A DNA stretch of 64,000 bases from Paraburkholderia fungorum (GTDB taxonomy: Bacteria; Pseudomonadota; Gammaproteobacteria; Burkholderiales; Burkholderiaceae). The notes under the pieces were generated by a model. The model made no database searches, was not told the origin of the DNA, and saw nothing but the letters and a program-made list of their open reading frames with translations. The translations under genes were made by a program, and so were the position numbers. Numbering within the stretch: position 1 is the stretch's first letter; the number at the start of each line of letters is the position of its first letter. The stretch spans positions 992,001 to 1,056,000 of the forward strand of contig NZ_FNKP01000001.1 of NCBI RefSeq assembly GCF_900099835.1, read 5' to 3'. Shown here piece by piece: positions 1 through 8,696 of the stretch.

Positions 1-1408
1 GCTTGCCTTGAGACACGCCGAGCGCCGAAGGGAGATCCGCGCGTCCTGTTCCAGGCTGAATGCGGTGCGGCAAATCCGGCATCATCGCGACCGGACGTCC
101 GCGCGGCGCCCTCGGCGTGCGTGAGGAGCGAGCTGGCAGTGCGCGCTGCAAACGGCCGTGGGTGGCGATCATCAGACCCAGCGCAACGCCGAAGATCAGC
201 CCTGAAAAACGCGGCCCCAGCGGATTGCCGCCGATCGTCGTGGCCGGCAACGCAGCGAACAGCATGATCGCGCGTCCGAGCACCGGCAACATGGGCGCGT
301 CGGGTACGACCGTGCGCCAGTATCGATAGGAAAACACGCAGATGCCGAGCGCGGCCAAGGTGGCGAGCGGCATGCTGATGCCGAACAGCAAGCCGCCTGC
401 GAAGAACTGATAGACCCAGAAGTTGTGGCCCGCGGCCCATTCGTTGATCGCATAAAAGTCTTTCTCGCTGAACTGACCGGCGAGGTCCGGCAGATACAGC
501 GGCGAGTAGCGATAGTAGTGACCATAACCTTCGCCGAACAGCAGCGTTTCAGGCGACTGGGTTACCTGGTCATACTGATTACGCATTTCCGCGAGACGGG
601 TGATCGTGGTCGGGTCCTTGCCCGACGCGGTTTCTTCAGACGCGAAGATGCGTTGGGTCCAGTGTTCGGCGACGGTCGGAAACGCGAGCGCCGCGACCCC
701 CGCCATGCCGGCCAGCACGGCGCCGATCAGCAGGCTGCGGGTCATCGCGCGGCCGAGGTGCCGGATCGACGGTGCACTAAGCAATACCGCGAGCAGGAAC
801 AGCAGGACAGTGCCCACCAGCAGGCTGCGGGTCACGCTCAACAGTTCCACGAGGATGGTGCTTGCGAACACCGCGACCGTGAACACGGAGAAGCGTCGCG
901 CCACGACGAATTCATGCAGCAGCACGGCCTGCAATCCGAGCAGCGTGACGGAGATAATGCGAAAGCGCACGTCTTCGAGATCGCCGCCGGTCGCCATCCC
1001 GTAGACGAAAGTGAAACCCGCGCTGATCAGATTCGCGACGAACAGCGCGCGTTCGAACTGCGAGATTCTGTATTCGCTCCACGGGCGGCAGGCGACCAGA
1101 TAACCGAGCATGAACAGCACGAACGGCAGCAGCGTACGCAGATAATTGCCGACGTCGTTATCCTGAACCAGCTGGGCGACGATGCTGCCGAACACGCACA
1201 ACATCATGCTGACGGTGACGACCGTACGCAGCCGCGCGCGTTCGTGAAAGCGCGGCGCGATGAGCAGCAGTGCGAGCCCTGCCGCCATCGACGGAATTAC
1301 CAGCCCGAATTGTGCAAAGTGGCCCGTGGTTGCGTCGGTCGCTTTATAGTCGAACGCGAGCGGGATTAAAAAAATCCATATCCAGGGCGTTGCAAACTGG
1401 TGGCGCAT
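1..1408 (-). CDS. Wzy/WaaL-like O-antigen polymerase or ligase (3' end outside window)
   Basis: Reading the complement from an ATG at 1408 gives 469 open codons that run off the left edge, so the C-terminus is missing. A GGGGAGGA ribosome site lies just upstream of the ATG. The product is a polytopic inner-membrane protein with about 12 hydrophobic segments. A larger polar loop lies around residues 260-320 and contains LLFGEGYGHYY, followed by GHNFWVYQFFAGG. This pattern of late periplasmic loop, 'GxGxG' and 'HNxxxxxxxxxG' is typical of Wzy polymerases and WaaL ligases. The tail after the last membrane helix is Arg/Pro-rich and cytosolic. It is divergent from the acyltransferase at 1692, with 283 bases between them. 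Polymerase and ligase cannot be told apart from sequence alone. Confidence 0.8.
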   Translation of the reverse strand, partial: MRHQFATPWIWIFLIPLAFDYKATDATTGHFAQFGLVIPSMAAGLALLLIAPRFHERARLRTVVTVSMMLCVFGSIVAQLVQDNDVGNYLRTLLPFVLFMLGYLVACRPWSEYRISQFERALFVANLISAGFTFVYGMATGGDLEDVRFRIISVTLLGLQAVLLHEFVVARRFSVFTVAVFASTILVELLSVTRSLLVGTVLLFLLAVLLSAPSIRHLGRAMTRSLLIGAVLAGMAGVAALAFPTVAEHWTQRIFASEETASGKDPTTITRLAEMRNQYDQVTQSPETLLFGEGYGHYYRYSPLYLPDLAGQFSEKDFYAINEWAAGHNFWVYQFFAGGLLFGISMPLATLAALGICVFSYRYWRTVVPDAPMLPVLGRAIMLFAALPATTIGGNPLGPRFSGLIFGVALGLMIATHGRLQRALPARSSRTPRAPRGRPVAMMPDLPHRIQPGTGRADLPSALGVSQGK

Positions 1409-1691
1409 TGCTGATTCCTCCCCGTTGCCATGATGGTGCCGTCGGTCTGGCGCGGACGGTCTCGCAGTGAATCATTGTGCGGAGAATATTTTGGTCCGTT
1501 AGTTACCCTGACCGCATTCGTCGCCGATTACCTGGGTTCTGGCGACGCAGGAAAGGGCATCCTCTGCAAGACGCGCGCACACTTGAGCAGGTTGTCGGTC
1601 AATGCCTTGAAGTTGGCGCGCACGACGGCGTGCTGCCACCGACTATGCGAAAAGGGCCATGCGCCTGCGATAAGCGACAGGGGAGAACAAC

Positions 1692-2855
1692 ATGAAGTTA
1701 TTCGGCGGAACGGGGGCGACTAAAACGCCAAAAATTGCGGGTCGCGCGATCGAACTCGACTTCGTACGCGGTATCGCGATCATCATGGTGATGGGCTATC
1801 ACTTTCACGCGGTTCACACCGGCAACTTCCTTATTCAGATCATTGAATATCCGCTGAAGAGTTTTGGGCGAGAAGGGGTCAACCTGTTCTTCACGCTCAG
1901 CGGTTTTCTGGTGGGTGGCCTGCTGCTTCGACAATACGCCGAAACCGGTCAGGTCGATGCGCGGCGTTTCATCATCCGGCGGATTTTCCGTATCTGGCCC
2001 GCGTATTACGTGCTGATCATCTTCCATATGCTGGCTGGACGGCATCCTTGGAATACGTTTCTTGTGCAGAATCTCACGCACTTGCAGAACTACCTGGGTA
2101 CGTCGATTACGCAGACATGGAGTCTCGCGGTCGAAGAACATTTCTATCTGGTATTGCCCGCGTTGCTGCTGCTGTTCGCGCGCTGGAAATTGGGCGCATG
2201 GACGATCGTCAGCGTGCTCACTGCGATTTGCGCGGTGGTGCTCACGGCGCGCTGCTTCGCGGTGGCGGGCGGTGACCTTGAAGGGACTTTCGCCTACACA
2301 CAATATCGGATCGACAGCCTGCTGGTCGGCGTCATTCTCTCGGCAATCTACTGGATGAAGCCGGGTATCTATCATCGCTTCGCGAGCCGCAAATGGACGC
2401 TGGTCGGCTGCGTCGCGCTGCTGTGTGCGTGGCTCGCGTTCGCGACGCCGCATGTCGCGCTCGATCAGAGCATCGGCTATACGATCCAGGCGCTTGGCTT
2501 CGGCGCGTTGATCGTGTTCGTACTCGAATACTCGGGGTCGTTGCGGACTTCCTGGGTGTATCGCGGAGTCGCATGGATCGGCCTTTATTCGTACGGTATT
2601 TACTTGTGGCATTCGCTGGCGCTCGCACCCGGCGACATGATCATTCGCAAGACGACCGCACTTGGCTTGCCGCCGAGCGTGATCTGGATCGTGGCGCTCT
2701 CCGCGCAATTCGTCATCGCAATCGGGCTTGGGTATGTGACGACGCGCGCGGTTGAATATCCGTTCCTGAAGATGCGCAACGCGCTGTTCCCGGAAAAACG
2801 CAGCAGTTCCGTGCGCAGCGAGGAAGTGCCGGTGGCGGGCGGGCAGCTCTCCTGA
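1692..2855 (+). CDS. Acyltransferase 3 family membrane protein (OafA-like)
   Basis: 387-residue integral membrane acyltransferase that probably transfers acetyl or another short acyl group to a surface sugar. Family signatures are clear: ELDFVRGIAI followed by GYHF near residue 37 (the conserved His), GVNLFFTLSGFL near 62-73, RRIFRIWPAYY near 100, and WSLAVEEHFY near 145. About ten hydrophobic helices follow. The ATG has GGGGAGAAC upstream. It is monocistronic in appearance and ends at a strong bidirectional hairpin shared with the convergent glycosyltransferase. It lacks the extra SGNH periplasmic domain present in longer OafA proteins. The exact acyl group and acceptor are unknown. Confidence 0.9.
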   Translation: MKLFGGTGATKTPKIAGRAIELDFVRGIAIIMVMGYHFHAVHTGNFLIQIIEYPLKSFGREGVNLFFTLSGFLVGGLLLRQYAETGQVDARRFIIRRIFRIWPAYYVLIIFHMLAGRHPWNTFLVQNLTHLQNYLGTSITQTWSLAVEEHFYLVLPALLLLFARWKLGAWTIVSVLTAICAVVLTARCFAVAGGDLEGTFAYTQYRIDSLLVGVILSAIYWMKPGIYHRFASRKWTLVGCVALLCAWLAFATPHVALDQSIGYTIQALGFGALIVFVLEYSGSLRTSWVYRGVAWIGLYSYGIYLWHSLALAPGDMIIRKTTALGLPPSVIWIVALSAQFVIAIGLGYVTTRAVEYPFLKMRNALFPEKRSSSVRSEEVPVAGGQLS

Positions 2856-2871
2856 AATAGAAGGCTCAATA

Positions 2872-2908
2872 AAAACGGCGTCTATCGTGTAACGATGGAC
2901 GCCGTTTT
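2872..2908. terminator. Bidirectional intrinsic terminator between convergent genes
   Basis: Arms 2872-2887 and 2893-2908 pair over 16 positions (one G-T wobble) around a 5-base loop. The A4 and T4 ends supply a T-run on both strands. It sits between the convergent acyltransferase and the glycosyltransferase on the minus strand. Confidence 0.85.
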
Positions 2909-2957
2909 CAATTGGAGCGCAGCAGCATGGTGGGTCACGGAAAACCGCGTTAAGTAC

Positions 2958-4145
2958 CTACGCCATCTGCTGCAGCAAAGTCTGCTTGAACTGCCCCAGC
3001 GTATGCCGTGAAAGAAGGTCTTCTCGCGCAGACGGCACGGTTTGCGGCGCATGCGGCCACGATGTCATGGTCTCGGTAATCGCCTTGCCGATCGACGCCG
3101 AACTGAGGTCGCTCAGGATCGGCCCCAATTCGCAACGCCGGCTGAACCAGCCGATCAAGCCATCTTCGGTTGCGATCACCGGCTTGCCGAAGCGATACGC
3201 CTGCACCAGCACGCCGCTCATTCCGTAATGACCTTTGTAACCCAACCATACCGCGTCGCACGCGGAGAACAGGTCGCGTTCGACATCGTTGGAGATGAAG
3301 TCGTCGAGTACCAGCGGCGCACGCGTGAGACTACGCACGTGGTTGCGCATGTAGTGACGCGTACTGGCATCCTGCTCGCCCGCGACGATTAACGTAGGCG
3401 CATGCTCCATACGCGTGAGTGCATGAACGAGTTCGTAAATACCCTTGCGTTCGGTAATCGAGCCGTACACCAGCAGGTAGCGCTGATCGGGTGAAAGACC
3501 GAGACGCTGGCGGGCGAGTGCCGGGTTTTCCGCTTTCTCATCGGGAAACGGATCGGCCACATAAGCGACGTTCGCGCTGTGTTTCGACGCGTGATGCGCG
3601 GCCCATTCGGGCAGCGTAGGGTCGATGGTCAGCAGCGTGCGCAAACCGGTGGTACGAATTGCGCGCTTGAACAGCAGTGCCTTGATCGCGTTGAGCACAG
3701 GGCGGTCCGGCGCCTTGATGCCGACCTTGTGATGATGAAAGGTCGAGCGCATCGTGATACCGATCCACGGCGTCGCGCCGAACGGCGAGCCGAGAAACGG
3801 CAGGCCGTAGAAGAAGTAATCGGCGTACGGCACGACTACCAGACGGATCGACTGCGTGCGGCTGATGATCGAATACACGCGTTTGAAATACCGGTGAAAA
3901 CGCGCGTACTGGTTATTGCGCAAGCGATTACCGCCCGGTTCTTCGGGATCGACAAAAGCGATCTGCTGATCCGGCAGATTCGCCGCGCTGATCTGCCGCG
4001 CGAGCTTGTGGTCTTCGTTGTCGGGCTCGGTCACGAGCATGCAGGGATAGCCGGCTTCCGCGCAGGCCTGCATGGTCCATTCGACATAGCGCCAGCGATG
4101 CCCGGTCAGGTTGGGTTCAACAATCAGGACGTAGTCTTGTTCCAT
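2958..4145 (-). CDS. GT-B glycosyltransferase, family 1/4-like
   Basis: 395-residue soluble or peripheral glycosyltransferase. The N-terminal half begins with a Rossmann-type strand and loop (YVLIVEPNLTGHRW). The C-terminal half has YLLVYGSITERKG, LIVAGEQD and a late segment 'YGMSGVLVQAYRFGKPVIAT', which corresponds to the nucleotide-sugar binding region of GT4-type enzymes. The classical EX7E motif is not clean, because Gly-Val-Leu-Val-Gln replaces the first Glu region. Donor and acceptor are unknown. It lies between a shared terminator and a 350-base divergent gap, with polysaccharide genes on both sides. Confidence 0.82.
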   Translation of the reverse strand: MEQDYVLIVEPNLTGHRWRYVEWTMQACAEAGYPCMLVTEPDNEDHKLARQISAANLPDQQIAFVDPEEPGGNRLRNNQYARFHRYFKRVYSIISRTQSIRLVVVPYADYFFYGLPFLGSPFGATPWIGITMRSTFHHHKVGIKAPDRPVLNAIKALLFKRAIRTTGLRTLLTIDPTLPEWAAHHASKHSANVAYVADPFPDEKAENPALARQRLGLSPDQRYLLVYGSITERKGIYELVHALTRMEHAPTLIVAGEQDASTRHYMRNHVRSLTRAPLVLDDFISNDVERDLFSACDAVWLGYKGHYGMSGVLVQAYRFGKPVIATEDGLIGWFSRRCELGPILSDLSSASIGKAITETMTSWPHAPQTVPSAREDLLSRHTLGQFKQTLLQQMA

Positions 4146-4494
4146 CGCGTAGGCAGCCGTTTACGTTATGACGTTATGCAGAAAAGCACCCCGGCGCCGG
4201 TCGATTTCCGGCGCTGACGGGGCAACGTTAGCATTGCCAAAGGGCATGGAATCGATAACTTGACCCGCTCTGTGGTTCACCGTACCAGCCCGCCGTGGCT
4301 TCGGCTGAACTGGGCTAGCTGATGGCGGTTGTCGCCGATTCTCTCGCGGTAAGGTCGTGCATGGTGTTCGATGAAAAACCTTGCCAGCTTGCTGGTTCAA
4401 ACTAATTAATTGTGCGCCGGCGGCGTTTGCAGCGATCTGTTAATTCGCTGTGCGTGGCCGACCAGATGGCGCAACGATTCGACGGAGAGACAGC
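4146..4494. other. Divergent intergenic region, no gene seen
   Basis: This region separates the minus-strand glycosyltransferase from the flippase and must hold both their promoters. No convincing -35/-10 pair, operator or hairpin could be singled out by eye. Open frames here lack ribosome sites and recognisable motifs. Confidence 0.5.
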
Positions 4495-5748
4495 TTGCGG
4501 GCGATCAGGCTTCCGGCGTTCTCGATAGCGGGCAGTTTCGGCGCGAGTGCGGCAACATGGGTACTCCTGCAACAGTTCGCCGTGCGTGGACTTGTGGCGA
4601 TCAAGTTTCTTGCTATCGGCCGGATGCTCGGGCCGGCGGCAATCGGCAGTGTCAGCGTGGCGTTGCTCGCAGTGGCGATTGCCGAGGCGCTCTCCGATAC
4701 GGGACTCGCGCAGGCGGTGATTCAGGGTGAGCATCCGCCGACACGGCCGCAACTCGGCGCGGTGTGGACGACGTTGACCGCGCGCGGCGTGCTCATTTCG
4801 TTGCTGCTGGTGGCGCTCGCGCCGCTGTTGAGCAGCCAGTTCCATCTCGACGGGTCGCTGGTGCTGATCCAGCTTGCCGCGTTGCTGCCGCTGTTGCGCG
4901 GGATTGCGTCGCCGGCGTATTACGTCGTGCAGCGCGAACGGCGGTTTCAGCATATTGCGGGCGTCGAAATCGCGGCGTCGTTTCTCGACTGTTCGGCGGG
5001 GTTGCTGCTCGCCTATTTCGGCGCGGGCGCTGCCTCGGTGCTGATCGGCCTCGTCGCCGGTGAAACCCTGAAAAGCACGCTGACCTGGGTGACGATGAAA
5101 CCCCGTCCGCCGATTCGCGCGGTGTGGTCGGGCATTGGTCACTACGTCGGTTTCAGCCGCTGGATCTGGGCCAGCAGTGTGATCAATCTGCTGCTCAATC
5201 AGTTCGACAAGGTGGTGGTTGGCAAACTGCTCGGACCGGCGCAACTCGGTAGCTATCAGATGTCGTCGCGACTCGCGCAGATGCTGCTCGCCGACGCTGC
5301 GATCGCGATGTCGCAATACCTTTTCCCGACATTCGCGGCGCATCATCGGAGGAGTCCGCAGGCCGCCGCGCGGGTCATCAGGATTTACCTGCTGCTGGTT
5401 GCGATCGGACTCGCGGCATTCGTCGTCGTACTCAGGCTGATCGCCGAGCCGCTGTTCTCGCTGATTCTCGGCGCGGCGTGGTTGCCCGCCGTGCCGCTGT
5501 TCCGCATTCTCGTGATCAATATGGCGATTGGCGCGTTGATCGCGGTACTCGTCGCTTATCTGCGCGCGGTCGGCGATGCGAAGGCGACGGTGCATGCGTC
5601 CGCGATTCAGGTGGTCGTGTTGCTGGCAAGCGCGCCTCCCGCCGTGCACTACTGGGGCGTGACCGGCATCGCCTGGTCGATGACGCTGGGTCTCGGCTGC
5701 GCCGCAGCGTGGATGCTGTTCAGGACGCTCACTGCAAGGACGCAATGA
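4495..5748 (+). CDS. Wzx-like oligosaccharide flippase (MOP superfamily)
   Basis: A membrane protein of about 417 residues with 12-14 hydrophobic segments, resembling lipopolysaccharide/polysaccharide flippases of the MOP superfamily. Diagnostic stretches are IKFLAIGRMLGPAAIG near the N-terminus and NQFDKVVVGKLLGPAQLGSYQMS in the middle, a repeated 'GrxLGpaxxGxxxxa' pattern. I chose TTG at 4495 because GGAGAG lies at 4484-4489. The frame stays open up to a GTG at 4450, which has no ribosome site. Its stop overlaps the start of the downstream glycosyltransferase (ATGA), so the two are translationally coupled. It likely moves lipid-linked glycan units across the inner membrane for the Wzy-like protein at 1-1408. 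Confidence 0.88.
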   Translation: MRAIRLPAFSIAGSFGASAATWVLLQQFAVRGLVAIKFLAIGRMLGPAAIGSVSVALLAVAIAEALSDTGLAQAVIQGEHPPTRPQLGAVWTTLTARGVLISLLLVALAPLLSSQFHLDGSLVLIQLAALLPLLRGIASPAYYVVQRERRFQHIAGVEIAASFLDCSAGLLLAYFGAGAASVLIGLVAGETLKSTLTWVTMKPRPPIRAVWSGIGHYVGFSRWIWASSVINLLLNQFDKVVVGKLLGPAQLGSYQMSSRLAQMLLADAAIAMSQYLFPTFAAHHRRSPQAAARVIRIYLLLVAIGLAAFVVVLRLIAEPLFSLILGAAWLPAVPLFRILVINMAIGALIAVLVAYLRAVGDAKATVHASAIQVVVLLASAPPAVHYWGVTGIAWSMTLGLGCAAAWMLFRTLTARTQ

Positions 5749-6821
5749 TGCGGGTTTTTCATCTGGTTCTCGCACCCCGTCTGTCGGGCGCCGAGGTTCT
5801 CGCAAAGGATCTCGCGCTCGATCAATGCGCCGAAGGTATGGCCGTGGGCGTTGCGTCGTTGCTGCCCGCTCATGCCGACTTTGGGGCGTTGCAGGACGAG
5901 TTGCAACGTCACGGCGTGGAGTGCTGGTTTCCACGCCGGCGGCATCGCGCGTTGATCAAGCTGTGGAATCTCTTCGTCGCGGTGCGGCGGTTTCGCCCGG
6001 ACGTGATCTTCGCGCATGCGACCATCCCGTCGTTTTACGCGCGTGCGTTGCCGCTGCGCGTGCCGGTGGTGTACGTGATGCATTCGGCGACCAACGACTT
6101 CGAGCGGCCGTTATTCCGGCGCGTCGAACATATTCTGTCGGGACGCGCGCGGGTCGTGATCGGCGTGTCGGAGCAGGGCGTGACGGATTACGTGCAGGCC
6201 ATCGGCCCGCATCCATCGATGACGGTCGTACCCAACGGCGTCGACCTCGCGCGTTTTTCATTTACCGATGGCAGCGGGCGCGATGGCGCGGCGCCGCAGG
6301 TCGTGCAGATCGGCCGGTATGCAGCGGTGAAGAATCAGTTGCTGACCGTGCGGGCGTTTCGCGAGGTGCTCCGGGAAGTGAGCGACGCGCATCTCGTGTT
6401 GTACGGCGTGGTCGAAGATCCCGACTATCAGCGCGAGGTGATCGCGCTCGCGAAAGAGTTGGGCATTGCGGAGCGCGTCGAAGTGGCCGGTCCGCGTACC
6501 GATGTCGCGACGGTGCTGTCGGAGTCGAACGTATTCGTCATGCCTTCGCGTTCCGAGGCGCACAGTGTCGCGTTTCTGGAGGCGCTGGCGTCGGGCGTGC
6601 CGATCGTCGCGAGCAAGATTCCGGCGTTTGCGTTCGCGAACGGATTCCCCGGTGTGCAACTGGTCGATACCGACAACGTGCAGAGTTATGCCGACGCCGT
6701 TGTCGTCGCACTCGGGCAGGCGCGGGCGCAACGGTCGCTGGCCGGTCTTACGCTCAGGGATACCGCCGACCGCTATCGGGCGATTGCGCGGCAGGTCAGC
6801 CTGGCGATTTCAGCGCGTTAG
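5748..6821 (+). CDS. GT4 family glycosyltransferase
   Basis: About 357 residues, GT-B fold. The N-terminus MRVFHLVLAPRLSGAE is the usual glycine-rich loop of GT4 enzymes. The C-terminal domain contains VVPNGVDLARF, QIGRYAAVKNQ and the EX7E-type catalytic segment SEAHSVAFLEALASGVPIV. Two adjacent ATGs (5745 and 5748) overlap the flippase stop. AAGGA at 5736-5740 is best spaced for 5748. Coupled with the flippase, it probably builds the same repeat unit. Confidence 0.9.
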   Translation: MRVFHLVLAPRLSGAEVLAKDLALDQCAEGMAVGVASLLPAHADFGALQDELQRHGVECWFPRRRHRALIKLWNLFVAVRRFRPDVIFAHATIPSFYARALPLRVPVVYVMHSATNDFERPLFRRVEHILSGRARVVIGVSEQGVTDYVQAIGPHPSMTVVPNGVDLARFSFTDGSGRDGAAPQVVQIGRYAAVKNQLLTVRAFREVLREVSDAHLVLYGVVEDPDYQREVIALAKELGIAERVEVAGPRTDVATVLSESNVFVMPSRSEAHSVAFLEALASGVPIVASKIPAFAFANGFPGVQLVDTDNVQSYADAVVVALGQARAQRSLAGLTLRDTADRYRAIARQVSLAISAR

Positions 6822-6876
6822 CAACGGACTTCTGGTCCGGTCCCGGCTGTCCCTGTCATGAACCCGGGCAGCGACG

Positions 6877-6912
6877 CGCTATCGCGTGGTCTGCGATAGC
6901 GTGCGCCGTTTT
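6877..6912 (+). terminator. Possible weak terminator after the GT4 gene
   Basis: Arms 6877-6885 and 6893-6901 are perfectly complementary (9 bp) around a 7-base loop. A four-T run follows only at 6909-6912, eight bases past the stem, so it is a weak intrinsic terminator at best. Its position between convergent genes supports the call. Confidence 0.4.
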
Positions 6913-6925
6913 CCTGATTGATTCA

Positions 6926-8605
6926 TCAATGATGAGCGAGGATATCGCGCGTATCCGGCTGTGGTTCGGGCTGAGGCTCGACCGTCGGCTGGTCGATGGG
7001 GAAAGCGGTCTCGTGCATCGCGCGCGTGACCAGATGCCGTGCTTCCTTGCTGCCCGAATCGATCTGCAACGCCTCGCCGGCATTGCGCGATACGCACGTC
7101 CACCGCCCGATATATCCACAGCCTCGCGCGAGGCTCAGCAACGCGTCGCGCTCCTCTTCGCGGGTACGGACGGTCGCGCGCAGATTCAGCGCGTCGCGAT
7201 TGCGCGGCTCTGCGGCGATTGCCGCGGCGAGTTGCGACTTTGCCCCCGACAGGTTGTTCGCCTGCAGTTTGGCGCGGGCGGTCTTGAGATAGCGCGAGAT
7301 GTCCGGGCGTGGTTTATCCGGGACGGTGTCGGCGAGGTTCGTGGAGGCGCGTTTCGTGTCGGTTGGTGGTGTCAGCGACACTTTGCGCGAGGTTGGTGCG
7401 GTGGACGCTTTTGAAGCGGGCGTGGGCGCGGAGGTTGGTGCGGACGCCAACGTCGACGCTGGGGTTGACGTTGTTGTCGATTTTGGCGAAGGCGCTGGCA
7501 TGGAGATCGGCTTGGATGCCAGCGTCGAAGCTGCTGTTGAAACCTGCGGCGATGTCGACTTTGCGGACGGCGTGGGTGCTGAAATCGCCGTGGACGCTAA
7601 CGTCGAGGTTGGGGTTGACCTTTCCGCTGGCGCTGGCATGGAAATCGGCCTGGACGCCAGCGTCGAAGCTGCTGTTGAAATCCGCGGTGACGTCGATGTT
7701 GCGGACGGCGCCAACGTGGCGATCGGCGTGGATGCCAACGTCGAAGCCCTGGTTGAAACCTGCGGCGATGTCGACTTTGCGGACAGCGCCAACTCGGAGA
7801 TTGACGTGAACGCTGGCGTCGACATCAAGGTTGAATTTTGCGCAGTCGTTGAATTTGCACGCCGAGGCGGTGCGGATATCGGCTTGGACGCCAGCGTCGA
7901 AGTCGGGGTTGAAATCGGCATTGCTGGAGAGGGCGGCGTCGGCGCGAGGATTGGTGTAGACGCCAACGTCGAGGCCGTCGGCACTGACTTTATTGGCGCC
8001 GCAGCGGCAGTCGTCACAGCCGCCATCGACGCCGACTTCAAACCATCCGCAGGCAGTGAAGCAGCCAGCGTCGTCACCAAAGGCGCACGCGCTGCCGCGG
8101 CCGGTTGCGCCGCGACATCCGCAGCCTTCTGGGCCACATTTGCCGCCGGTTTCCCGGCCACCGCCATCGACGCTTTCCCGTCTTGCGCCTTCGTCACCGC
8201 TCCGGACACCGCGACGGGCTCGCCCACGTTCGACTCGTTGCTATGGATAAACCCAAGATATACCGCCGACGTCACCGCCAGAATCGACGCGCTCAACGCC
8301 ACGGGCATCCGCATTCGCTGATACAGGGTTCTCGTGAGTTGGGCTTCTTCGATGTCTTCATAACGAAGCGCCAGCGAACGCGACAACGGCCGCCATGTGT
8401 TGCGCGCCGGCCTGGTGGCGGGCAGCACCGTCTGGTACGGATTCCCAGGGGCACGCAGGGCAGACGACGCGGCAGTGCGCAGATTCAGCGCCCCGACAGG
8501 ACGCGCATGGCACGCGGGACAAGGCAGGAAGCGGCCTATCAACTGCGCGCCGCAGTGTCCACATAGCCAGGAATCGAAGGATTCGGAAGTGATTTCACTA
8601 GACAT
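6926..8605 (-). CDS. Zinc-ribbon, single-TM, Ser/Thr/Pro/Ala-repeat protein with TPR-like C-terminus; function unknown
   Basis: 559 residues in four parts. Residues 15-32 form a Cys-x2-Cys...Cys-x2-Cys zinc ribbon (CGHC, CPAC). Residues about 100-120 are a single membrane helix. Residues about 205-410 are a degenerate Ser/Thr/Ala/Pro array built on phrases such as STLASTPIS and STSPQVSTAAS. Residues about 433-530 are a helical, TPR-like segment (KTARAKLQANNLSGAKSQLA, AAIAAEPRNRDALNLRA). The ribbon would be cytoplasmic and the repeat plus TPR-like part periplasmic, which is inference from topology only. It converges with the GT4 gene and is followed on the same strand by nothing obvious. I do not recognise the protein. 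Confidence 0.75.
   Translation of the reverse strand: MSSEITSESFDSWLCGHCGAQLIGRFLPCPACHARPVGALNLRTAASSALRAPGNPYQTVLPATRPARNTWRPLSRSLALRYEDIEEAQLTRTLYQRMRMPVALSASILAVTSAVYLGFIHSNESNVGEPVAVSGAVTKAQDGKASMAVAGKPAANVAQKAADVAAQPAAAARAPLVTTLAASLPADGLKSASMAAVTTAAAAPIKSVPTASTLASTPILAPTPPSPAMPISTPTSTLASKPISAPPRRANSTTAQNSTLMSTPAFTSISELALSAKSTSPQVSTRASTLASTPIATLAPSATSTSPRISTAASTLASRPISMPAPAERSTPTSTLASTAISAPTPSAKSTSPQVSTAASTLASKPISMPAPSPKSTTTSTPASTLASAPTSAPTPASKASTAPTSRKVSLTPPTDTKRASTNLADTVPDKPRPDISRYLKTARAKLQANNLSGAKSQLAAAIAAEPRNRDALNLRATVRTREEERDALLSLARGCGYIGRWTCVSRNAGEALQIDSGSKEARHLVTRAMHETAFPIDQPTVEPQPEPQPDTRDILAHH
7376..7993 (-). repeat. Degenerate Ser/Thr/Ala/Pro coding repeats inside the zinc-ribbon protein
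   Basis: Imperfect in-frame repetition encodes alternating STLAS-xPIS and KSTSPQVST-like phrases. At DNA level, similar blocks recur with periods of tens of bases. The array creates long spurious open frames on the opposite strand. Such regions are prone to slippage, so length variation between strains is expected. Confidence 0.75.
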
Positions 8606-8696
8606 GGCGATGTCGCTGACGGACGTCGAATGCCGGCATCCGGGTCAGCCCAGAGTCAAAGGGAACAAGGCACTGCAACGAGGCTCACCGCCTTCG

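Noticed and set aside
425..1369. 314-codon Arg/Gln-rich plus-strand frame at the left edge
   Set aside because: It is the shadow of the membrane protein on the minus strand, which has the ribosome site and membrane helices.
4402..5934. 510-codon Arg-rich frame antisense to the flippase
   Set aside because: Composition is typical of a shadow in high-GC DNA; the plus-strand flippase and glycosyltransferase are clear.
7299..8321. 340-codon Val/Asp/Ala repeat frame opposite the zinc-ribbon protein
   Set aside because: Its apparent repeats are the complement of the Ser/Thr/Pro array; the minus-strand gene has the zinc ribbon, TM helix and TPR-like end.
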